DNA of 64,000 nt from positions 682,001 to 746,000 of the forward strand of contig JAFCMP010000224.1 in the NCBI GenBank assembly GCA_017506865.1, read 5' to 3'. Below are positions 44,301-56,300 of this stretch, in pieces; within the stretch, counting starts at the first letter, position 1, and each line of letters starts with the position of its first letter. The notes under the pieces were generated by a model, which was not told the DNA's origin, searched no databases, and worked only from the letters and a program-made list of their open reading frames with translations. This stretch comes from Tribonema minus (taxonomy: Eukaryota > Sar > Xanthophyceae > Tribonematales > Tribonemataceae). The translations under genes were made by a program, and so were the position numbers.

Positions 44301-47300
44301 CAGTCCTGAAGCCAAACAGGCGTGTGGGAGACGAAGAGCGCCTGCTAGGCCGTTGCGGCTGCAGCTGCTGCAACATGGAAGTGGCCTGCTGGTGTGTCGA
44401 TGGTGACGCTCCGTCATCTGTAACTGCCATGACGGCGCCATCGCTCAGCTGATCTACACTCTCGCCCTGATAGACAACGGCAGCAACAGCGCGATCGAGA
44501 GACATTTGAGAGACTTGAAGGACGTAGCTGCAGTGTGTCTTGGGCGCAGCACTGCCTGCACCACTCAGTTGCAGCTTCACAATGCACCAGCAGATGACAC
44601 ACACTGCCAATAAAATACAACGCTGCTACAGCCACTCATCGGTTGCATTACGTCTACCCCGGTGTGGTGGGACCTACCATTGTATGTGCAGTGGCGCCGC
44701 AAAGCTCCATGTGCAACGTGTGGCGCGCTAAGATAGTACTTGCACATGGTTCGCTTGACTTCTTTGCAAACGCATACGCCGTCACATTGGCGTGGCTTGT
44801 GCCACCATTGTGTTGTGAGGAAGTCTCACGCCTTGACAACATGGCCGCGCAGTCAATGTCCCACGACGGGACGCCTCCATATGCTATGATGTACCCGACG
44901 ACCTTGTCAGCGATCCGTGATTCCTCACATGGGATGTAGTCCCTGCTGAATGGAACAGCTAGCTACACCGCTTCTGAACGTATACAAGCACCGGTGATGA
45001 CATGGCATACCCATGGCATACCGCCAGCCGCCTCCCTGCTACACAACTTCAAAGTGCAGCAGTACTCGTGACCCGGCGGCATTACACCAGCCCTCAACCA
45101 ATAGTCCACACACTAGGAGTACGCACCTTGACGTAATCTTGGTCGCGGTTCAGCAGCAGCGCTCCGGCGCACGCCACGGCCACCATCGCCGGCACCAGGT
45201 GCATGGCGTCGTGCCACGCAGGCGTCAGCAGCACCCACATGACCGTGAACGACACCAGCGGCCGGTGCCACTCAATCAGGGCCTGAGGAGAGCGCATATG
45301 GGCCGTGTCCATCAGTGCTTTGTTTTCGAAGGGCATCATGTCGTGTGGCAGTTGAATAATTTCATCTTGATGAGAGTGTCATATATTAGTGGAAGCATAA
45401 TAATCACCTGCTCTGCACTGCTTTTAAGGGCATCATGTCGTGTGGCATATGAAAATTTTCATCTTGAATATATTTACTTCTATTAGCTGAAGTTTAATAA
45501 TCATTTGCCTTGGCAGCAGCATGTAATGTGCCGTCAAGCACCACAGGTGGCGAGCATCCCCATGTTTATAATAGATGCGAGCATGAATGTTTGTTTCAGC
45601 ACGACTCACAGTGGCTCCTTGCACCAGGCCCTCCATGACAGGGTCGACCAGCTCCCAAAACATCTCCCATTCACTGCAGAGCGGCACAGGGCAGCAACGG
45701 CCAGAGGGACAAGTAAATCAAGGCACACGCATGACTGTACCGTACAGAACGCCCGTGCTATGCACACCTGGTGTAGCCTAGCAAAGCTGGTCAGGGCGCT
45801 TCGCTCTCACGAACTTCTACTCATATGCATGCACAATTTAATGGAGCACCAGGCAGTCTCAAATGCAACAAGCGTCTGCGCTTGGGTACGGTTTGGTGAT
45901 GGCAACTGACGTCCTGCTGCATATGCTGCTGGACTTTTGACCTGCACACACACACACAATGTGCACAGTGGCCGACTTCGCAAAGGGCTTACACGCCGAA
46001 CGCCACTCGCAGGAGTGACACCACCTCAGCAACTGTAGTTGCGTAGATGTTTTCAACTCCGCTGCTTGCACCATGCTGTGCGTGCCTAACAGCTCTAAAT
46101 CGACTGTCATTCACACCATGTCCATCACACCATGTCAACAAAGCAAGCACGTTCTGTAGCGAGAGAACAGTTCTATCGCTATAGAAATCGGGTATACACG
46201 TGCGTACTTGATTTGAGTGCAACTGGCGCATGTTCACAATGGCGTGCATTGCGTTGCGGAGCTCAGCGGCGTGGAGCGTACCTCTTGAACTTCTGCGGCG
46301 TGAAGTTGCGCAGCGCCTGCTTCTTGCGGTCGCGCAGCGCCTGCGCCTGAGCCATGTGGGACGCCAGCACATGCAGCCACCTGCGTGGGGCCACACACAC
46401 ATGTGTATGCAATGCACGGACACCTAGTGAGCGTTGACATCATGGTATTCTTCACAGATGCGGGCCCTTCAAGCGGTTTGAATATGAGAGCAACCATTAA
46501 CGAGCGGCTAACGTACTTTGCTGACGATCACAATTGCACAAAATATGGACTGGCTGAAGCAGCATACAACTTTTCTCAGCATAGCTGCTTGCTGCGACGC
46601 CATCGCCACAAGCGTCCTTTTTGCTATGCATCAATGAGATGACTGAAGGATGACATGTGTGCTGCACGACAAGGGCACAGACTTGGTGCCACAGGCAGCA
46701 GCGTTGGAATGCTGCCGAATGCAGCGGTGGTCACTGAAAGTATGTGACATACTGAAGTTGAAGTTCCACCGCAGCGCTGCCCTCTTGCGTGGCAGGCATG
46801 CACGCCCAGAATCTGGTTTCAAGACTCAGGCTGACACTGCAAACGTGGCAGTGCTCAACAGCACCACTGTATCACAAGCTAACGCAATGCGACCCAGAGC
46901 ATAGAGTCGTCATCATAGTATTACCTGGTGAACATCATGATTTTTGGTGGCGGCTCTGGAGCTAGCGATCCAACCCCTCCAACACCAGCGGGTATGTTTA
47001 CAGTATTCCGTCCCTCGTCTGCCCCAAGTTGTAGTGCCTCCCCTACCGTGGCCAGCTGCAAACATCGCACATCATGCAAGGCATAATATATATGTGAAAG
47101 GGTGTGTGGAAACACAAACAAGTGTCCGCGTTCAAGGTATTGTGAGCGATATGCTTGTGCATGTGTGTAAATTGGTCAATGCATAAGACGGACACGTCAA
47201 CTGAATGGCTGCAGCCTGGGTGCACAAGTACTTGTGTTTGAGTAATGCTTCAATGAGCGCGACTTGCAAGTGTAACCTTAACCAAACTGACATACACATA

Positions 47301-50300
47301 GTCAGCGCTATACATCAGCTGAATGCACATTGTCTCAATGCGAGAGCTTACCCCTTCAGCCAGCGCCCCCAAATCGACAGAATACCCCCTGCTGTGAGTG
47401 CCCCGCCTGCTGCCGCTCGTGCGCCCCCCTGGTGAGGGTACAGCACCATGCACACCAAGGACAAGTAGACACTAATGGAATGGTGTATGCCCAGGCACAC
47501 AGAGCCGATGAGCAGCAATAAATGTGATCCTGCGTACATCAAGCGTTGCTACGAGCAAACTACATGCGCAAATTCTGCCGTATCACCAGTTTATACAAAT
47601 GCATACAAGTGTCAATGCTGTTACAGTAGCTTCAAAGGCATTGGCTACTGCATATACACAAATGTCATTCCGCACCCATCCTTGACCAGGCTCTTGCAGC
47701 ACGTTCCCCACCCCCGACTAGCGCCCTCTGCCAGACAGCACACCAATGCACGTGCACCAGCGCGCGTCACCTACGCCGATCATCAAGTTACAGTTGCATT
47801 CAAAGCGTGAGGCGCGCTGCTGCATGTACTGCACCTTTGGACCCCGCTTCCTGGTCGAGGAACGTGCGCAGAACGGCGCCGGCGCGCGGATCGGTGCGCG
47901 CGCGCGTGCACACCAGCAGCGCCGTCTCGTCGCGGCCGGTGACGTGCGTGAGCGCTCGCGTGCGTATGAGATTTGTGGCCACCCAGAGTCGCAGCGCGTG
48001 GCGCTGGACGTGGTAAGCCTGCGCACCAAGAACAGGCGGCGTCAGCAGCGTCCTTGGTGCGAGAGCGTCAGCATGCGGGCGTGCAGGGATGAATGAAGTC
48101 ATGGCAAAGGATGACATGATGCCGAACGTGCGTCAGATGCGCATCGGTGCGCGTGCGCAAACCGGCCAAAGGTCATGGTGAGCGGTGCGCATATGGGGCC
48201 CCTGGAGAAGGATGCCTTGAAGCTTTCACATCATTGAAGTATGCCTTCATGTAGGGATGGACACTGCGCACAGCCGCAGCATACCTATGCACTCGCGATG
48301 CAACACATCCCTGGCCCTTTTGAGGTATCAAAACGGCCATGCAGCCTCTACCTAGAGGAAAGGCAGAGGCATAAAGCTGCACACGTGCAAGCATCACCAC
48401 GCGGGCCACCAACCAACTACTTGCCTTTTACAATTGCACAGGTGCAGGCATGCTTGGCAATGCACAGACAACAGTCTGCGGTCTTCCACCAGGCCACCAC
48501 CAGAAGCAGCAATTTTATATATGGCATGCAGCTGACACTTCAAGTTCAACTTCATAACCACCCTCTCTGCCCTCACCTCAAGTCCCTGCTTGTCCTCTTG
48601 CAGCAGCACCCGGATCTTGGCACCCAGCTTTGACCAGATCTCAGGCCGCACAAGACTGGCCTTATTGATGAGGCTGCCACCGCTGCCGCCGCCACTAGTC
48701 GCATTGTAGCCATACCCTGCTGTTGTCCAGCTGCGCTTGAGCGCTGCTGCACCATGGTCTGACTCTGCGGTACCCTCCTGAGGTGCCAGAGGATAAGTGC
48801 GGCCACAGAAATTGACAGCAGCGACAGCAGCAGCGCATGCAACACTGCGAGTCAGCAACGTGCGTGGGCGGCGTCCCCAGTGCAGGCACGTACTCAGCCA
48901 ATGTTGCATCATACGAGCGTGGTACAATGGCAGACCACTGAAGTGCACTGGAGATTGGTGCTATGCTGCGGCGTCGTGAAGCTTACATGTGCCATTAGGG
49001 GTGCTTTGAGGAAGTACCTGTGCAGGCAAAGCAGTGAGCGTGTGCAGGCAAGGCACTTGATCGACTTCAAGTAATTACGTCAAAGTACTTCAAGTATACT
49101 TTGAAGTACACCATCTGAGAAGCAGTGCACAGCTCAGGTCGTTAGTGACTGCTGTTGTGGGCGCGCACCTGCACCTCGCAGTGCACCACGGCGCCCATAC
49201 CATTACTTCAAAGTACACCATCTGAACAACAGTGTACTTCGAAGTACCATAGATACGGGGTGTTGTGCGTACCTGCACTTCGGAGTGAACTGTAGCGCCC
49301 ATACCGGGCTGCGACGGTGGCAGCGTGTCCAACCGAGAGTCCTCAATGCCCTCTGGAAGGTCATCGGTTGCGCCAGCAGCGGCCATGTGGTGCGCCTCCA
49401 CAATTTCCGTGAGGAACATGTGCCACACCTGCGCCAGTGCTCAGCAAGGTACACACGAGAGGGATAGTTTGTGTCATCAAGTCTTGGGTGGGGGGCTGGC
49501 GACGGTGTTGGCTGCATTGGGCATGCCTGCAAGGCGGGGAAACGCGCGATCCTAACACATATGCTGCAGCGCAGAGATATGTGAGCTGTTGTTACACACT
49601 CGAGATCTTCTTGAAGTGCTTGAAGTTCAAGTGAGTGAGTATTTCTGCAGCCATCTTTCTGCATCAGGCTCGGACGAAACTGCAACAGACAATTTTGATG
49701 ACTGTGATAGAGACCTGCGCTGTTGTTTATCACTGACCTGTCTTCTGCGGCCGGTCTTCACACCCAAGCTCATGAGCTCACGCAGCTGCATGAGACACAA
49801 GCAGCAAAGCGCCGCAACAGCACCAGATAAATGCATCAGGCATTGGTCAAAGGAGACAAATGCACTGTCATCCACTGAGTACATGTTGCACAATGCCATG
49901 GTGACGTGAGACTGGTCTCCAAATATTACACCAGGCTTCCTCCCTGGCCCTATGTAGTAAAATTCGTTGCCCGGCACCGTTCTGGGGCGAGTTGACCACT
50001 GCCTGCACTGTGGAGCACTGCCTGCACTCAGCCCATCTAGAAAAAAACTCCGCAGCAGCCACTGCGAAGGGTGGTGCATTGCTGATCGGCGCGGTTCATG
50101 CCCGCTTCACGGTAGAAGCAGACAAACGCAGTGTTATCCACTGTACATGCTTCAAAATGCCATGGTGACGTGAGTCTGGTCCCCAGAGGTTACACCAGGC
50201 TTCTCTCTTCTGGGGCAAGTCGACAATGATGTGGAGCGCTGACTGCATTCAGTTTGTTCAAAATCAACAGCGGCTGCGGAGGGTGGTGCATTGCTGATCG

Positions 50301-53300
50301 GCACACGCGGCGCGGTTGCATGTCTACTTGACTTTTTTCTTGGGCAATCATGCACTCATAGATGGCACAGCATCTGTGAGCAGTGAGGGATGCACACACC
50401 TGAAATGCATCAGAGCGTGCTGAAGGTGGACTCAATCCGGTCACCACAGTGACAGATACCGCAGCAACGCGGATGAATTCGCTAAAGCTATTGTAGATGT
50501 TAAATAAAAAGAAGACGTAACTGGATGTAACAGTAATTCCCAACCAGTAGTTGCAAGAACGGTATCATGTACGATACTGCTGACGAGTGCTGGTACTGAG
50601 TCATGCACGAAAATATCAGCGAAGCTCATGTCCCAAACGTGGGGAATGGCAACTGGACTGGCAGAGGAGGTGCTGCAAGCAGCAGCTCGTACGCCAGTTT
50701 GTCGGTTGAGTTGTGCTTTGACTTGTCTGACCTTTGAAAATACCAGTCTGTAGTCACCGATGACAGCGTTGCTCTTCTGCGCATTCACTATCTCCTGGAG
50801 GCGCTGCCCGCCTGCTGTTCCACCAGCCTGCGCGATGCGCGCCGGCAGCAGCAGCAGCAAAAGCGAGTGTTAGGGACGAGACTTTCTGTCGCAAAACCTT
50901 CTTAATCAAGAAATGTCCTCATTGCCTGCTTTTTGAAATAAGCCAAGGGCTCGTCGTCGCCACAAGCGTTGTTGTAATTGGCGTTGTTTGGAAAGGCGCA
51001 GCGCACCGGCGAGCTCCACGCATCCTGCGAAATTCATCTGTTGCGCCAAGCAATTGCAGTCCTTAGCTCTGACCTGTCCCACACAGAAGCGTATTCTGAC
51101 ACACATTGCGGTTTTGCATGGAGCAAGCGCACAGAGCTCAATGGCTCACCTGCAGCTGCACCGTGTGCACCGTGGCGCCGGTGAGCGTGATCGCGTCCTG
51201 CAGAGCTCGACCGCCCAGCTGCGTGCCCGAGAGCACCACCTCCTTCACGCTGCCCAGCGGCACCACGCGTACCTGATGCGCAGTTACAGGCAGTTTTATC
51301 TTGCGATTACCTCGCGCAGTACGATGAGTTCAGTTGAAGTTTCAGCAGCAGTCGATGCACACATCAACTCCTTCACACTTCTGGCACCTACAACATTATA
51401 ACAATAAGGAGCGTTGTCACGCAGGCAGCGCTCAGTCAACACACGTATACTTGTACATGTACTTGAAGTATGCAATTGCCTAAGTTCAAGCTGCGGCAGC
51501 GCTCATCGGGCCGACGTCTGCTGCTGAACACGGCAGACACTTCGCCTGCACAGCGTCGCCCCCATGAGACTAGCGCCAGGCATACCTTTGATAGCACTGG
51601 CGCTTTGTTTTCGGCAGCCTGAGAAGTGTGTGTACACAGTGGCACTACATCATACCCACTGTCTCTGTGCCACATGTTAACACTCTCACCCCCAATGCTT
51701 CATCGACTCACCAGCAGAACTTCTGCTGCACGTGCCACGATCATATAACTTTCGGTTTGACAACGGAGAGCGCATCTACGCTAGTGGGAACTGGACTGAC
51801 ACCGCCCTGCAGAGTCAGCAGCAGTACCATGGCCCCTTTTCAGTAATTACCTCTGATCGCATGCCCATGAAGAAGAGATGTCTGTCGGTCATGAACATGG
51901 TGCCGCTGTTTGCCAGGCCCGACAGCTGTCCTGTCTCTGCTATGTAATCTGCCTGTCTGCAGGGACGAAGTTTAGCAGAAAAAACGCAATAGCACATGAG
52001 TGCAAATGAAGCAAGGATGTACAGATATGGTTGCATGTGGCATACAACCCTACACATACCGTTGTTGAAGTTGTGGGAGTTGCCGTTCAACACTGCAGGA
52101 TCTCTGGAACAACAAGTGTCTGTAGGAGCACGCACGCACCGCCAGTCATCCTTCAGCTGCACACAGCAACAATTTGTCATCAGTCTTCTTTTTGCTCAAT
52201 GTTTGGCAGCATCATTTGCACTGAACAGAATACGAACGAGGAGCGTGCTCCATTCAGAACACGTGGTGTCTTAATGAAAACAGAAAGTACCGCTGTATGA
52301 GACATGCAGATAGTTATATGGAGGCATGTGACTCTCCCTGGTCCACCTCAGCGACTCACTTTATGAGTATCTCAAAAGGGTCGAGTCCTAGCTTGAGTCT
52401 GAGGTCTGTCCACATGTCCCCGTGCCTGCAGTTGGAGGCGACAGCATCGCCAACATGATGAAGCATCAGCGGCATTCGCGCGCTTCATTGGACCGTGATG
52501 GCGAGCATATGCACATGTGCACAATACACCTGCTTGCAATCCGCGTGGGACGATGGTTGTGATGCCGACCATTGCGTGCCGTGGTGTAATGATGGGCCAG
52601 CATACGCCAAGCTACAATATGGATACTTGAAGTACTTGGATCATAATTGTTGCTGCCTAGCACACAGCAGACCTACGTTCGGGCCGTACACAACCACTTC
52701 ACAGCATGCGGTGGCATGAAGTATGTGCATTTAATCTTGCCCTATGACAGCAGCACACCGTGCACCGCCTAGCACATATTGCAGTGCTGTTGCGGCCACA
52801 GGCATACGCCACTTGTGTACCTCCCTGAGTGCTTGTCAAAGTAACCAGCTGCGTACAGTGCCTGATTGCAAAAGCACGCTCTGGTATCATCTGCAGTGGA
52901 CACCATTGCAATCATACTGCAACAAGTGCACATGACCATCCAGCCAGACTGCCCGGCACAGCAGTAAGTGCAGTTGGCTTGATGCCCAGATCTTGCGTTC
53001 GGTAGCATGTACTGAACTTCAATGGCATACTCCCCATGTAGATGTCGATGCTGAAGTCAAGGTTTCACAGTCACACTATGACAGCAGATATAGGGTGCGC
53101 ACGTACCGTATGCATGCCTGCAGGGACTGTGCATATCGTGTAAATGTGGCAAACCCAAGTCGTGGCCTGGAGCAGCCTGCCAAAGGTGTTGAACGGACCT
53201 GTTGTCAATGCAGCAACAGCAGTGGCATGTAATTATCACGTGCATGATGTAGCTTTGACATGCATGCAGACCGCGTTTGAGCAGTGACTATCAATCATGG

Positions 53301-56300
53301 AGCTTGAGTGAAAAGGTGGTGATCCAAATCAAACCGTATCCACGCTACAGTATAATAAGCATTCTGTTCCACAGCTACTGAACCATGGCTGTTGTCAATT
53401 TATTCCGACAGGTGGGAGTGCATTCCCCCGCCAATCATACAAGGATTTTGAAAATGGCAATCAGCTTATGCTGACACATAAATCCCACCATCGCGAGGAC
53501 CTCAGAGGGAGCTCCAGAGGCACACATGTGCTACATGGGATGTTCACACTCGAGGTTGCAAAGGGGTGATCCTCTCAAGCCTCCTGAGGCAGATGCATGC
53601 TGAAAGTTGAGCTCTGCAAGTTTCTGCAAATACACATCGGTAGTAACAGGTGGTTTCTGTGGACTCACCGTGCGCGTGTCAGCATCGTCGCTCTCCCCAG
53701 AGTCAGCCATGAGGTGCGTCAGCTGCAAAGAAAGAACAGTGGCGGGCGACGAGAGTCAGGGTGGCCATAGCAGTAAGCCGCTTCAAATGAAGTTAGAGTG
53801 CTCCGATCGCTGCCAGCGGCATTTACAAGCAGTGCTCAGCAAGCGTTGCGCAGACGCGCAGAGCAGACGTGTCGCAGGTGATGAACGAGTGGGGGCGTGC
53901 CGTAGCACTGTTGCTGCAGGCACTGCCAATTTCGTACCTCGAACTGTGGAGCGGGCGCGCCAGGCATTTTTCAACATCATGACTCATGAGTCACTCGGGT
54001 TGTGCACGGTCATCGCCTATTTCACCAATACGGCAGAAGCGCGGCAAGCACGGATGTAGCGTCCAAATGAATGTGCAGCAGTTTTCATGCTGAATAGGCA
54101 CCTATTGCCGCTATCACACCAGCTTGTGCTGACCCTGACTACTGCGCCCACACGCGTCTCCGTCTTGAGAGGCAAACCATCAGTCCTGCAGACTACTGCT
54201 TCTTCCCGCGAGTATGCATGAAATGAGTCACATAATTCCTGCTATGCATGAAATAAGTAACATAGTTCCGGTGCAACGGCTCACAGAGTTGGCGACGCCC
54301 GCCTCTGGCAGCGGCTCCGTCTCGTCGCCGGTGCCGTCATGTGTGAGTGCGTCAAAGACCAGCGGCGCCGTGTGCGCGTCGCACAGCAGCAGGAAGTGCT
54401 GGCCGGCTGTTGCGCAAAACTCCTCGGCGGTGCAGCCGCCGCCGCCGACGCTGTGGCCTGCGCGGCTCACCTGTTGCAGCAAGTGAGTCACGAGTCATGA
54501 GAAATGTGCCAGTGCACAGTACACACATGTGTGTGTGGGGCATTAGCATACATTTATGACTGTGGCCCTGATGCAACGTTGCGTCACAACTTGCGTGGCG
54601 CGGCAATGAGTACGCTGGAACATGCGAAGCAAGCGGCAGTGAGTAACGTCTGCACTAACCGCAATGCTGATGCATTCTGCAGTGCGGCAGCACTTGTGAG
54701 GTGCAGAGTTGATTTGAGTCCAGGCGCCATATTGCATTCCTGCGCTGGAGTGCCTGACGTACTGCTAATGCAGCAGCCGTACCTGCCAGCAGTACTTGTA
54801 AGCTCGCACAATAATACGCAGCTGCTCTGGAGCCCTGCCCCGATGCACATTGATGAGATGCATGTATCCCCCAAAAATACAGCAGAAACATCGCATCTCG
54901 AAACCTCAAAAAAAGTGAATGCACTTGCTATGCCCTAGGGTTCACCTCGCCTTCGCCGGTGCAGGAGATTGTCATGAGTGTCTTGCAAAGCGCATTCTTG
55001 CCGCGCACAATGAGGCCCAACACTCGCAGCTGCAAGGAAGTGGTGTGAGAATCGCTACGCCTGCTGCCGCAGAATGCGACTGTTACATCCCCCTTAGACT
55101 CAAGACCTGACAAACAACAAAGAGGCCAGTACTCACCACACAACTAACTGTAACCCTAAGCCTAACCCTGGTACTTTTTCATGCTCACACCTGACCTTGA
55201 CCCTTTTTCGTGCTCACACCTTACCCTGACTCTAATAAAATTTAAGAGCACTCGCCATGAATGAGTAGGCCACTTCCTGGTCGTCAAAGAGGCTAATGGG
55301 GTTCTCTTGTAGCGCCCTGAGTGCCTCCTGGCGGTGCGCCTCCACGTCATCGGCGATGCGCGAGAAAACGGCGCCCTTGGCTTCTGCCATGGTCAGCATG
55401 ACGCTCATCCAGTCCAGGCGCTGACGGCGGTTGCGACAGAAGGTCACGGAGCAAATCAGTGTCATGTGGATGGTGAGAGGCAGCGCCGTCGGAGGTCGTG
55501 TTTGTGACGAACGCTCGCAGTGATGTAACTGCTTCAGTCGACAATGCCGCCTGGGCTGCACTTGGCAAGGAACGAGGTGCGTTGCAACGCGGGTGCTACA
55601 CATAACAGAGCCATTCAGACGTGGCACTGCGCATCAGCTACAATCAGCATGCCGGCCGGGCATTGGCTGCAGTATAGTTCAAGCTTGCCTGGCAGTGATG
55701 CCACACCCTCCCATGTTTGCAACACGTAGCTGATGTGCACACACGCACTTATTGCCAGCCAATGCTGTGCTTGGTGCACAACAGCAATTGTTGTCCCCAG
55801 CACAGGCCATGAGCATACTCTACATACCTCGCTGGCTGTCTTGGCTCTGAGAAACAGCAGCCGCGTGCCAGTCCGGATCATGATGGGGAAACCTGCCGTC
55901 CCCTTTGCCTCGTCCTCTCGCAGATGCTTGAGCATGTCGGTTTCGGCGCACGAAACGGCCGCGCCGCGCAGCAGCAGCTGGCCGCTTGGCACTTCCATGG
56001 CATCAGCAGGCGGTGCGCGGTGCCACAGCAGCCTGGCAGGTGGCAACAGCACGCAGCAGTGTCAGTTACATGCCAAGGGGGACTGACCATCATGCTGGCT
56101 AGTTCAGGCATTGCACGACAGCAGCTGCGTGTGACACTGACGCCGCACAGCAGCAGCTGGGTGGGTGCAGCATTGCAGCGATCCGCCCGCCCCACTGCCT
56201 CAACTTTGCACCAGAAATTCAAGTTCGCACAGATTGTACTGTGTGTGGCGTCGGTACGGTTTGATGCTTTTACGGCAAACATGTGCCAGTGTGGTTGCGA

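Larger units (their letters stand above)
41398..49428 (-). other. DUF639-like region with C-terminal membrane segments
   Basis: The exons encode, in order, VWHMFLTEIVEAHHM, then a helical EWEMFWELVDPVMEGLVQGA. A hydrophobic pair of segments follows EWHRPLVSFTVMWVLLTP, then a Ser/Thr/Pro/Gln-rich linker (43380-43658). The end is KLHAYNVALLKLRSLVAW, a strong membrane segment (VFVLFLLFAALLLATIPL) and LLDDFWRGLPVDSAL. This order fits my memory of plant DUF639 proteins: WEDP-type segment, paired membrane helices, an LLK(I/L)R(A/S)L helix, a final membrane span, then REWWxxIPAAP. The molecular function of DUF639 is not known. An endomembrane location is inferred. Confidence 0.6.
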
